62,137 nucleotides of DNA. It comes from Clostridia bacterium. GTDB lineage: Bacteria > Bacillota > Clostridia > Oscillospirales > CAG-272. Location of the stretch: assembly GCA_017461365.1 (NCBI GenBank), contig JAFTYG010000002.1, positions 1-62,137 of the forward strand, written 5' to 3'. The translations under genes and the position numbers were made by a program. Below the pieces are notes generated by a model that saw nothing but the letters and a program-made list of their open reading frames with translations, made no database searches and was not told the origin of the DNA. Numbering within the stretch: position 1 is the first letter of the stretch; each line of letters begins with the position of its first letter. This document shows, one piece after another, positions 49,070 to 58,327 of the stretch.

Positions 49070-50275
49070 ATGAAAAAAGTAATTAAAATATTATGCTTAA
49101 CCATATGCGCGGTTATGCTTTTGAGTGCGCTTGCGTCCTGTAAAAAGGACGAGCCGACGCCTACACCCGACGATAGCGAATCACAGTCGGTAGAGGACAG
49201 CGGCAGCAACGAGACGCCCGGCGACGGAACCGACGATGGAACCGACGACGGCACGGACGACGGAACGGATGACGGAACCGACGATGGAACCGACGATGGA
49301 ACCGACGACGGAACGGATGACGGAGCAGACGACGGAACCGACGACGGAACGGATGACGGAACCGACGATGGCACGGATGAAACGCCCGAAAATCTGACGA
49401 CGGTCGGAGCTACCGTGATGTCATTTAACATCCGTTATCTTAATTCCGAAAGTGACGTGGCAGTACGCCAGTGGGATAACAGAAAGGAAGCCGTTTTCGA
49501 TTTTATACTCGGAAGCGGGGCGGGCATTATCGGAATGCAGGAGGTTAAAGCGTCTCAGTACTTTGATCTCAAGGACGGTTTAGCTGAAAAGTACGAGGTG
49601 CTTTGGTACGCAAGCTACGTAGATTCTAACCCGCAGGGTAATGCCGTAGCATACGACAGAAGCGTATGGCAGCTTATCGGTACCCCCAAGCATTTCTGGC
49701 TCTCACCTACTCCCGATATACAGTCATCGGGCTGGCAGACGAGCCACTACCGCTCCTGTATAAATGCTCTCTTTGAGCATAAGGAAACAGGCGTTCGCTT
49801 CAACGTATTCGTAACGCACCTTGACCACAAGTATGAGACCGATATGGTCAACGGCATAAGTCTGATACTTGAAAGAATGGGCGAGTGCGAGTATCCCACC
49901 TATCTCTGCGGTGACTTTAACTGTAATCCCGGCTCTGCCGCATACAACGTTGCTGCGGCGGCTATGCAGGATGCGCAGGTAACGGCGCTTGACAGCGACG
50001 AGGGCACGACCTATACAGGCTGGGATGACACCTATACCGATGAGAACAAATACGTCATTGACTATTGCTTCTTCAGCAAGAAAAACGTAGCCGTAAAGAC
50101 CTTCGAAATATGTGACGGTACTTGGGGAGAGAACAATGAAAATAAGCTCTCCGACCACAGACCCATAATGGCAACTGTCGATATTTCAGGTGTTGCGTTT
50201 ACCTATCCCGATATATCAGGTGTTGATGGAGTGGAAAACTTTGATGACGTGGACAAATCGACCGGGATATATTAA
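49070..50275 (+). CDS. EEP-family lipoprotein with DGTD repeat linker (copy 2)
   Basis: 401 aa from ATG 49070 (GAAGGAGG upstream; the longer frame runs into the promoter). Lipobox LASC (Cys about 24), a DGTD-rich linker (about 50-105), then the EEP catalytic domain with MSFNIRY (about 120), GMQEV, GDFNC (about 281) and SDHRPI (about 363). It is highly similar to copy 1 over the enzyme domain, but the linker repeat has a different unit, so linkers evolved separately. Confidence 0.87.
   Translation: MKKVIKILCLTICAVMLLSALASCKKDEPTPTPDDSESQSVEDSGSNETPGDGTDDGTDDGTDDGTDDGTDDGTDDGTDDGTDDGADDGTDDGTDDGTDDGTDETPENLTTVGATVMSFNIRYLNSESDVAVRQWDNRKEAVFDFILGSGAGIIGMQEVKASQYFDLKDGLAEKYEVLWYASYVDSNPQGNAVAYDRSVWQLIGTPKHFWLSPTPDIQSSGWQTSHYRSCINALFEHKETGVRFNVFVTHLDHKYETDMVNGISLILERMGECEYPTYLCGDFNCNPGSAAYNVAAAAMQDAQVTALDSDEGTTYTGWDDTYTDENKYVIDYCFFSKKNVAVKTFEICDGTWGENNENKLSDHRPIMATVDISGVAFTYPDISGVDGVENFDDVDKSTGIY
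49231..49380 (+). repeat. 12-nt in-frame tandem repeat
   Basis: About a dozen units encoding DGTD, with mainly silent differences and one DGAD unit. Confidence 0.88.
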
Positions 50276-50308
50276 TCAAATATAATTTTACCGATTTAGG
50301 AGAAAAAG

Positions 50309-51862
50309 ATGAAAAAAATTTTAATGAGAATTGCGTGTCTTATTTTAGTTCTGCTTATGCTTGTTCCAAGCATTGTTGCGTGTAAGAAGAACACGCCCGA
50401 TGGTGAGGAAAGCAGCGAACAATCTAATGATGTAGTAGATACAAGCAGCGAATCGGGAACAAGTAAGTACGATGTTTATGATGACCTCGGAGACATCGAC
50501 CTCGGAGGACGCAGAGTGACTATCGCTCAGACGGGCATGGAAGATTATGCTAACGAGATCTCGATAGAGCGTTTGACGGGAGATATTGTCAACGACGCTG
50601 TTTATAAGAGAAATGCAAACGTTGAAAACAGATTGAACATTGATCTTCAAAGCGTTTCCATCGGAAACGGTGTTTATTCGGTATTGAACGATCTTGAGAC
50701 GAATATTCTCGGCGGCACAGTTCAGTACGACATTGTTATGAACCCCTCTTATACTGCTTGCGCATACACAACAAGAGGTCTTTTCCGTGATTTGAAAAAG
50801 ATAGACAATATAGACCTTGAAAAGGTATATTGGTCGCCGTATCTGAACGATGCTTATGAGATAGGCGGAGTGCAGTACGTTGCATCAGGCGCGATATCGT
50901 TGAGCTTCTTTAAATTCGTGTTTATCACGATGGTAAACGACCAAATTCTTTCCCAGACTACAGGAGAGGTTCCGGACCTTGTTCAGGTAGTTAAGGACGG
51001 AAAGTGGACAATTGAATACCAAAAGAACCTTACCAAAAATTATTACAGCGATTTTGGTGCTCCCGGAAAGGATTCGGAGGATATTTTCGGATTTGTATCA
51101 ACCACGTCTATCCACGTTGACCCTTATGTTTCATCGGGAGAAATCACCTTCCTTGAAAAGAGTAACGATGGCTTTTATTCGTGGGCGTTTGACTTTGAAA
51201 AGGCTTCAAACGTAATGGACGACGTAATAGAACTGTTTAGTCTTGAATCCTCGTATCGTGACCCCACCGATAGCATGGATAACGTTGTAGATATGTTTGC
51301 GTCGAGTCACGCTCTTATGGCAACTATGAGATTTTACGAGCTTGAAAGTGCATCGATCAGAAATATGAAGGATGAATATACCGTTCTTCCTATACCGAGA
51401 TATTCTGAAGATCAGGAAGGATATTATTCTCTTATCTCTGACCGTTTTACAGGCGTTGTTGTTCCCGCAAGTGTTCGCGATGATGATGTTGAGAATATCG
51501 GAGCAGTTCTTGAAGCAATGGCATCCGAGAGCTACCGTACTGTCGCTCCCGCTTACTATGAGACCGCTCTTAAGGTAAGATACGTGGATGACGCCAGCGC
51601 TTGGGAAATGATGGATATTATCATAGAGAATGTAAAAATGGACGCAGTTCTCCCCTATACAGCAGCTCTTGAATTGCCTGATGAAACAAGAAACACCGTT
51701 ATAAAGCTGTGGCGTTGGACTATATATAAGGCTTACACCGATGGCACGTCAATTATGGCCTCTACGTTTAATGAGAACGTTGGAATTAAGATCAACGATA
51801 AGCTCAACGGCGAGGACGGCTTGCAGACTTACATAAGAGAGCAGCTTGCAAAACAGCAGTAA
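50309..51862 (+). CDS. extracellular solute-binding lipoprotein (family 1-like)
   Basis: 517 aa. Lipobox IVAC (Cys about 25), an acidic linker, then a two-domain binding protein (VTIAQTGMEDY onward, DIVMNPSYTACAYTTRGLF, and GVVVPASVRD in the C-terminal lobe). It would present a sugar or peptide to an ABC importer. No permease or ATPase gene lies next to it, so the importer must be elsewhere, or the protein has another role. Confidence 0.8.
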   Translation: MKKILMRIACLILVLLMLVPSIVACKKNTPDGEESSEQSNDVVDTSSESGTSKYDVYDDLGDIDLGGRRVTIAQTGMEDYANEISIERLTGDIVNDAVYKRNANVENRLNIDLQSVSIGNGVYSVLNDLETNILGGTVQYDIVMNPSYTACAYTTRGLFRDLKKIDNIDLEKVYWSPYLNDAYEIGGVQYVASGAISLSFFKFVFITMVNDQILSQTTGEVPDLVQVVKDGKWTIEYQKNLTKNYYSDFGAPGKDSEDIFGFVSTTSIHVDPYVSSGEITFLEKSNDGFYSWAFDFEKASNVMDDVIELFSLESSYRDPTDSMDNVVDMFASSHALMATMRFYELESASIRNMKDEYTVLPIPRYSEDQEGYYSLISDRFTGVVVPASVRDDDVENIGAVLEAMASESYRTVAPAYYETALKVRYVDDASAWEMMDIIIENVKMDAVLPYTAALELPDETRNTVIKLWRWTIYKAYTDGTSIMASTFNENVGIKINDKLNGEDGLQTYIREQLAKQQ

Positions 51863-51890
51863 AAATATTACGCAGAAAGGAAAATATATT

Positions 51891-54740
51891 ATGAAAAGAA
51901 AAAACAAAGTTTTGGCTTTACTCTTATCGCTTCTTCTTGCAGTTTCTATTTTCCCTCTGTCAGCAATGGCGACAGAAGCAACGGGCAGCGAGGTGTCGAC
52001 GGTAAGTACTGATGCTGCGGCGATATCCACGGTCGAGCAGTTTTTGGGAATGACTTCAGGTAAGGATTATTATCTTACAGAGGATATTGACTTTTCTAAG
52101 GAAAGCGATGACTGGTCAGGTGACAATTCCGCTTATACCTTCGACGAGACAACTGGCGAGCTGGTTGTAAGAAATCTCGTTGCAAGCTTTTACGGAACAC
52201 TTAACGGAAACGGTAATACCATTTCGGGCTTTAAGTTTACCTATACCGCTACTGAGGCGACGGCGACCGAGAATGTTTGTATCGGTGTATTCGGCGAGCT
52301 TGGAAACGGCACTTATTCAACGGTTATCTCCAACCTCAAAATCGGAACAGAGAACAGCGCAATCGTTGCAAAATTTAATGACTCTGTAACGACAAATTAC
52401 ACAATTGATGGAACGGATACTAAAACAATTCTTGCGTTTGGTTATGTTTGCGGTTGGGCGACGGCGGGACGTTCCGTTACACTTAATAATATTTATGTAA
52501 ACGGCGATGTGGAGGGTGTCCTTGGAACACGAAACGGAATATCAATTGGCGGACTTGTTGGAGACTCATATCGACAGTCCCTTACCGTAAATGACAGTAG
52601 CTTTAACGGAAGCATTGTAGTTAGCTCTGATAGAACGGGAAATCACTCTTACATTGGCGGAATTGTAGCCTTCTTCAGGTCAAGGGATGGGCTTAGAGGT
52701 ACTGTAAACAACTGTGTTAACAACGCGGCATTAAGCATCACCTACACAGGAGAGGGCGCGCCCACCGATGCATCGTCTGTAGGTGGAATAGTGGGCACAA
52801 CCTACCTTGCGAATGTAATTACCAATTGCGCAAATAACGGTACGCTTACCGCAGGCGGCGATACGCATCTCGGCGGTATTCTCGGCTATGACGCTACGAC
52901 TGTTCTGGTTTTAATAGCAGATTCCTCTACAACTTCGGGAGATATTTACGGTAGCTATAAATCAGGAGCAAGAATTTGCGTTGCAGGTTGCAAGTCTGGG
53001 GAAGCTGCAAGTGATCAGAATTCCGAAATGACCGCAATAGCAAGTGTTGACGATTTTGATAAGCTTGAAGGCAGTGATGGATTTTTCTGTCTTGCGAATA
53101 ATATAGACTTTGAAGATGTTACGCAAACTACCTTTGTTGTAACTAACTTTAACGGGGTTCTTTACGGAAACGGATATACGATCAAAAATCTTAAATTTGG
53201 AACGACGGGTGATACAGGATTTTTTAAGGTTCTTTCAAATGAAAAAGAATCGGCGATAATAAATCTTAATATGGGAACTGCGTCAAAACCCGTTGAGGTT
53301 CGTGCCACAGGAAGTGGAAAGGTTCATTCTGTTCTTGCTGTAAAATGTAACACGGCATATAATGCAATTATAAGTCAGGTTAATATCTATGCTGATATGT
53401 ATGTTGAAGCCGAAAACGTCAATGCTGTCGGTGGCTTTATGGCGATGGGATCCGCTCAGGACATTATGAACTGTAATTTTTATGGTACAATTACGACGAA
53501 TAGTACGAACAATACCAATACAGATTACAAGGCAGATGTTGCAGGATTTGTTGGCTACCTTGCGCGTCCGGCAGATCCAAACAGAGACCAAAAAATATCC
53601 TGTATGCTAAACTGCAATAATTTTGCTAATATAAATGTTTGTAGCACAGCTGAATCTACATTGCCGATGACAGTGGCAGGGTTCATTGCAAGTGATCCCA
53701 CGGCACGTGGTTCTGTCATCGCTAATAGCACTAACTTTGGTGATATTTCTGTTGGAGATGAGTGTACTATAAGTCACGTTGGAAGTATAGTAGGTTGGAA
53801 GGATTGGGGACATTTATATGTAGCAGATTGCGAAAACTTTGGAGATATCAGCGGTGTATACGCAGGCTCGGTATTGGGATCCTCTCGTGGAAGTTCAAAT
53901 GGAAATACCGGTCTTTATTCAAGCGTAAACGGCTTTGAGGACTACGGAAGGGTTACCGCAGGCTACGAAACTCCCAATAACTCATACGTATGCTACACTG
54001 GTACAGACCTGAACACGGTAGTAAACGTCAAGACCGAGGCGGGTAATATTATCGGTATGAAGGATGGGGCATCAATAAGAATTGACCCTGTTGTTACAGG
54101 ACTTCGCTATAAGGCGAATATTTCCGAGGATGCTCTTGCGAAGCTTGAGGAGATATTTGGAGAGGGAACGGTTTCCTACGGAACTATCATTGCTCCCGAA
54201 GCTTTCATAACAGCAGCAGGCAATGAGTTTACAATGGATGCTCTTGATAAATTAGCAGAAAGCAGAAAAGATCTGTTTGCGAATGGAAATAAGGCATACG
54301 TAGACATTCCCGCAACTCAGTGGTTTGTTGGTGAGGACGGAGAAGAGAAGGGCGTTATCTCGGGCTCTATTGTCAATATGAGCGGACTTTACAAGGATAG
54401 ATTCGTTGGCAGAGCGTATATCAAGGTTACCGTAGGTAATGATGTTGTATACACTCTTTATGCGGATTATTTTGAAAATGATGTCGAGAATTCTACGAGA
54501 ACAGTTGAACAGGTTACTTCTTCCGCATTAAATGATCTTATCTATGTAAAGGACCAGATCTACTATACCTATAATTCCGAAACAAAAGTGTATACGAAAA
54601 TTCCTGCTGAAAAGCTCGACGCATACAAGGTTGAATACACACTTGATGTCGGTGCTAAAGATGGATATGAGAGGTATAGCGGCTATACTCAAGAAGAGTA
54701 TGATGATCTTACCGACCTCCTTGCGCTTATTAATGGGTAA
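51891..54740 (+). CDS. large secreted protein with GLUG-like repeats
   Basis: 949 aa from ATG 51891 (AGAAAGGA upstream). Signal peptide ending AMA (about residue 27). The body has many GGxxG...NC.N.G repeats (GGIVGTTYLANVITNCANNG and similar) of the GLUG type, often in surface adhesins or peptidase-associated proteins, and a C-terminal region (VGRAYIKVTVGNDVVYTLYA). Base use is more AT-rich from about 52370 to 53850. An MKKY-type peptide gene follows directly. No anchor motif. Confidence 0.78.
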   Translation: MKRKNKVLALLLSLLLAVSIFPLSAMATEATGSEVSTVSTDAAAISTVEQFLGMTSGKDYYLTEDIDFSKESDDWSGDNSAYTFDETTGELVVRNLVASFYGTLNGNGNTISGFKFTYTATEATATENVCIGVFGELGNGTYSTVISNLKIGTENSAIVAKFNDSVTTNYTIDGTDTKTILAFGYVCGWATAGRSVTLNNIYVNGDVEGVLGTRNGISIGGLVGDSYRQSLTVNDSSFNGSIVVSSDRTGNHSYIGGIVAFFRSRDGLRGTVNNCVNNAALSITYTGEGAPTDASSVGGIVGTTYLANVITNCANNGTLTAGGDTHLGGILGYDATTVLVLIADSSTTSGDIYGSYKSGARICVAGCKSGEAASDQNSEMTAIASVDDFDKLEGSDGFFCLANNIDFEDVTQTTFVVTNFNGVLYGNGYTIKNLKFGTTGDTGFFKVLSNEKESAIINLNMGTASKPVEVRATGSGKVHSVLAVKCNTAYNAIISQVNIYADMYVEAENVNAVGGFMAMGSAQDIMNCNFYGTITTNSTNNTNTDYKADVAGFVGYLARPADPNRDQKISCMLNCNNFANINVCSTAESTLPMTVAGFIASDPTARGSVIANSTNFGDISVGDECTISHVGSIVGWKDWGHLYVADCENFGDISGVYAGSVLGSSRGSSNGNTGLYSSVNGFEDYGRVTAGYETPNNSYVCYTGTDLNTVVNVKTEAGNIIGMKDGASIRIDPVVTGLRYKANISEDALAKLEEIFGEGTVSYGTIIAPEAFITAAGNEFTMDALDKLAESRKDLFANGNKAYVDIPATQWFVGEDGEEKGVISGSIVNMSGLYKDRFVGRAYIKVTVGNDVVYTLYADYFENDVENSTRTVEQVTSSALNDLIYVKDQIYYTYNSETKVYTKIPAEKLDAYKVEYTLDVGAKDGYERYSGYTQEEYDDLTDLLALING

Positions 54741-54754
54741 GGTGGGATATTATT

Positions 54755-54922
54755 ATGAAGAAATATAATACCCCCGAAATTACACTCGTATCTATAAATA
54801 CTTTAGATATTATGTCGGCTTCTATCCAAGGTGATGGAGCTGACCCCTACAGATCGGCGGGAGATTGGCGCTCGGCGATTGACAGTATCGGTTCAGGATT
54901 AGCCGACAACGGTATGAGTTGA
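54755..54922 (+). CDS. 55-aa MKKY-type peptide (copy 2)
   Basis: ATG 54755 after AAGGTGGG, 14 nt past the large secreted protein gene. MKKYNTPEITLVSI, then DIMSAS and a Gly/Asp/Ser-rich tail (GDGADPYRSAGDWRS). It shares its N-terminal pattern, length class and genomic position with the peptide at 47138-47284. No signal peptide. The paired position argues against a chance ORF. Confidence 0.72.
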   Translation: MKKYNTPEITLVSINTLDIMSASIQGDGADPYRSAGDWRSAIDSIGSGLADNGMS

Positions 54923-54939
54923 TTTTGAAAACACTTTGC

Positions 54940-54968
54940 GGGGCGTTGTATGCAAATTGCAACGCCCC
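54940..54968 (+). terminator. hairpin before the MBL lipoprotein gene
   Basis: GGGGCGTTG pairs with CAACGCCCC, followed by a weak T run (TATTT). It ends the peptide transcript or attenuates the next gene, whose ribosome site follows within 12 nt. Confidence 0.7.
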
Positions 54969-54992
54969 TATTTAAACAGAAAGGCAACTATA

Positions 54993-57131
54993 ATGAAAAA
55001 GCTAAAGAATATATTTATTATCGTGTTGGCTCTTTCGCTTACGCTTGGTCTTTTTTCCTGTAAAAAGAAAAATGAAGGCGGGGACGATACTACCCCGACA
55101 GTTGACCCTATAAGCTTTCTTGATTATGCGGTCATTCGTCCCGATCAAATATCGGATACTTTGCTTAATGATGTATCTGATATGTATATGACACTGATTT
55201 CATTGTCAGGTAAAGATAATGTATTGGCTTCCGACTTTTTAGCAAACGGTCAGGAGCCCGACTCCGAAGCAAAAGAAATACTTATAGGACACACTAACCG
55301 TCCTGAGACAGAGCAGGTGCTTTCTCAGCTTGAGGGTGATGAATATGCGATTGCGGTCATAGGCAACAAAATAGTCATCACAGGTATTGCCGACAGCCTT
55401 ACTCCGATGGCTCTTGAATATTTTGTGAGCACATATCTTAGTGATGGTGCAGACGGTATGATAGAAGGCGATCTTTTTTACAAGGCATCAACTGAAACAG
55501 CAGTTATAGTTGACAGGGGAGAGCCTGTTTATACACTTGTGAGATCGGAAACCGAGTATGAGGGTATGGTGGATCTGTGTTATGAGGTGTCTGACGCAAT
55601 TTACTTTGCATCGGGAGTAACACTTCCCATAAAAACAGATAGACTGACTACGGGTGCGAGCCACGATGATAACGCTTTTGAAATACTGTTCGGAGACGTT
55701 ACATATTCGCAGACACAGGACTTAAAGCCGAATGTGGATCCGGATGGGTATAATATCGAATTTATCGGGAACAAAATAGTAATCTATGCTTGGAATGCCG
55801 AAAGCATGGAAAAAGCAGTTGCGGAGTTTGCTAATATGCTTACTTACGCTTGTTACACCAATGCCGAAGGAAAAACAACAGTATGTATTCCTAAGCAAAG
55901 GATTCTTGGAAAGAATAACGATGTAAATTACTATATGGATATTCCTTATGAGGTAAACGGAAACCGTTATGATAATGTTTACGACTGCTCTGACGGTGGA
56001 ATGATGCTCTATTGGAATGAGGTTGATGAAGAAATTCTTTCTTCTTACGCAAGCGCATTAGAGGGAATGGGATATACAAGGCATCAGGGACTTGATAATA
56101 CATCTGTCGGTGCTGCTACCTATTATAAAGACAAGGCATCGGTTCATATCTACTATCTCAAGAGAACTAAAGAATTTCGCGTTGTAACCCAGAATAATGC
56201 AGTTCTACCCGTTAATGCATACGATTATGAGAAGGTATGCTCACCTGCTGTAACGCAGATTGGTATTTATAATGACGAAAAGGTTTATACGGGAATGTCG
56301 TACCTTATCAGACTTGAGGACGGTACCTTTGTAGTGATCGACGGCGGTATAGATCTTGAATATAATGCAAAGATACTTTATGATACGATGGTCGAGCAAA
56401 AGCCTGAACAAATTGATGATATTGTTATTTCCGCATGGATTCTGACTCACGGACATACAGACCATTTTGGAGCTCTCAAAAACTTTATCAATAATTACGA
56501 TAACAAAGTAACGGTAAAAATGCTCATCGGTAACGACGTATCGGATACTATTTATGCACTTACCGAAAAGAGTACGCGTGGATTTGATTTCAATAGTGTA
56601 AGAGGCAAATTCGGCGGATGTGTTTATATGAAAGCTCATACAGGTCAGCAATTCTTCTTCCCGGGAGCTACGTTTACCATTATGTACACACATGAAGACG
56701 TGTATCCACGGACTATGAATTTGTTTAACGATTTCGCAAGTACAATGTTCGATGCTGTAATAGACGATACTCGCTTTATTTGGCTTGCGGATATGGAAAA
56801 CGCCTCGGCAAAACGCTTTAAGGAAATGTATGCTTCCGATATGAAGTGCGACGTGCTTCAAATGGGACACCACGGTATGGGCGGAGCATCTTATGACGTA
56901 TATTCACTTTGCAATCCGAGTGTTGCTTTCTGGCCTGCGGGGGCGGCAGTTACGGATTATAGCGGTTGGTGGAATCTTGCGCAGAATAAATTCCTACGTG
57001 AAAAGGTTGGGGAGGATAATCTGTTGCTTGCCAAGAACGGAAATCAAACAATTTGGTTTGACAAGTTACCTGACATTGGTGGATTACAAGGTGCTGAAAG
57101 TACAGACGGCAGTCATACCAAGGACTATTAA
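54993..57131 (+). CDS. MBL-fold metallohydrolase lipoprotein
   Basis: 712 aa from ATG 54993 (AGAAAGG upstream). Lipobox LFSC (Cys about 18). An N-terminal ~320-aa domain precedes a metallo-beta-lactamase domain with the metal site HGHTDH (about 486-491), a downstream DxH-type LADMENAS region and GHHGM. It hydrolyses an unknown extracellular substrate; phosphodiesters and lactones are common for the fold. The C-terminal ~380 residues are homologous to the next gene, which lacks the signal and first domain. Confidence 0.8.
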   Translation: MKKLKNIFIIVLALSLTLGLFSCKKKNEGGDDTTPTVDPISFLDYAVIRPDQISDTLLNDVSDMYMTLISLSGKDNVLASDFLANGQEPDSEAKEILIGHTNRPETEQVLSQLEGDEYAIAVIGNKIVITGIADSLTPMALEYFVSTYLSDGADGMIEGDLFYKASTETAVIVDRGEPVYTLVRSETEYEGMVDLCYEVSDAIYFASGVTLPIKTDRLTTGASHDDNAFEILFGDVTYSQTQDLKPNVDPDGYNIEFIGNKIVIYAWNAESMEKAVAEFANMLTYACYTNAEGKTTVCIPKQRILGKNNDVNYYMDIPYEVNGNRYDNVYDCSDGGMMLYWNEVDEEILSSYASALEGMGYTRHQGLDNTSVGAATYYKDKASVHIYYLKRTKEFRVVTQNNAVLPVNAYDYEKVCSPAVTQIGIYNDEKVYTGMSYLIRLEDGTFVVIDGGIDLEYNAKILYDTMVEQKPEQIDDIVISAWILTHGHTDHFGALKNFINNYDNKVTVKMLIGNDVSDTIYALTEKSTRGFDFNSVRGKFGGCVYMKAHTGQQFFFPGATFTIMYTHEDVYPRTMNLFNDFASTMFDAVIDDTRFIWLADMENASAKRFKEMYASDMKCDVLQMGHHGMGGASYDVYSLCNPSVAFWPAGAAVTDYSGWWNLAQNKFLREKVGEDNLLLAKNGNQTIWFDKLPDIGGLQGAESTDGSHTKDY

Positions 57132-57142
57132 ATTATAGAATT

Positions 57143-58288
57143 ATGAAAAACTATTTGAACATTCCGCATAAAATAAACAACAGAAGCTACGATGGCATAT
57201 ACGATTGTTATGACGGAGCGGTGATGTTCTATTGGGGCGGCGTCGAGGAATCGGCGCTCGCCTCCTATGGAGCAGAGCTTGAAAAAATGGGATATACTCC
57301 GTATCAGGAGCATGAAGACAGAAACATTCACTCGGTAACCTACCGTGACGGCGATATTTCAGTGCATACGTACTTTTTGAAAAGAGTCGGAGAATTTCGT
57401 GTGATCACGCAGGAAAATGCCGTTCTTCCCGTAAATCCGCATCCGTACAAGGAGCTTTGCGCTCCGTCCGTTACACAGCTTGGAATTTATAACGATCCGA
57501 AGGTATATACGGGAATGGGGTATCTTATACGCCTTGCAGACGGAACATTCGTGGTTATAGACGGCGGTATTGAACTTGATTATAACAGTGAGCTTCTTTA
57601 TCGGTTGATGTCCGAGCAGAAGCCCGACGGTATTGATGATATCGTGATCTCGGCGTGGATACTTACGCACGGTCATGGAGATCATTTCGGAGTTATAAAT
57701 AATTTTTTGGAACAATACGAAGACAAGGTAATCGTAAAGATGCTTGTTGGCAATGATATTTCCGATTATGTATATGCAACCACCGAGAAGGGAATACGAA
57801 GCTTTGATTTTGATAGCGTTGTAGGGCATTTCGGTGGATGTGTTCTGATGAAGGCACACACGGGACAGAAATTTTATTTTCCGGGCGCTACCTTTACGGT
57901 TTTGCGCACTCACGAGGATATTTATCCACAAACTATGCATTTGTTCAACGACGTGGCAAGCACTGTTATTGACGCGGTTGTTGGAAAGACACGCTTTTTG
58001 TGGCTTGCCGACGTTGAAAAATCATCAGCGCCAAGGCTTCAGGAAATGTACGGCGAGGATCTGAAATGCGACGTGATGCAGATAGCCCATCACGGTATAG
58101 GAAATGGTTGGGACGACCTTTATGCACTCTGCAATCCCAAAATAGCTCTATGGCCTGCGGGAGACGAGGTTTTGACCTATAAGGACGGAATACGCTTTGA
58201 GCGACCGCACATCAAATATCTGGTAGATACCACGGAGCAGATGATATACGCGGCTTATGGAAATCATACCTTTGAGTTTGAAAAATAA
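57143..58288 (+). CDS. cytoplasmic MBL-fold paralogue
   Basis: 381 aa without a signal peptide, matching the C-terminal half of the preceding gene from NNRSYDGIYDC onward. HGHGDH at about 176-181 and HHGIG further on keep the metal site. It begins 11 nt after the lipoprotein gene with a poor ribosome site, so it may depend on coupling. Probably a duplicate acting on the same chemistry inside the cell. Confidence 0.78.
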   Translation: MKNYLNIPHKINNRSYDGIYDCYDGAVMFYWGGVEESALASYGAELEKMGYTPYQEHEDRNIHSVTYRDGDISVHTYFLKRVGEFRVITQENAVLPVNPHPYKELCAPSVTQLGIYNDPKVYTGMGYLIRLADGTFVVIDGGIELDYNSELLYRLMSEQKPDGIDDIVISAWILTHGHGDHFGVINNFLEQYEDKVIVKMLVGNDISDYVYATTEKGIRSFDFDSVVGHFGGCVLMKAHTGQKFYFPGATFTVLRTHEDIYPQTMHLFNDVASTVIDAVVGKTRFLWLADVEKSSAPRLQEMYGEDLKCDVMQIAHHGIGNGWDDLYALCNPKIALWPAGDEVLTYKDGIRFERPHIKYLVDTTEQMIYAAYGNHTFEFEK

Positions 58289-58327
58289 CGTAAATAATAA
58301 CTTGAAAAAAGAAAGATAAAGAATATT

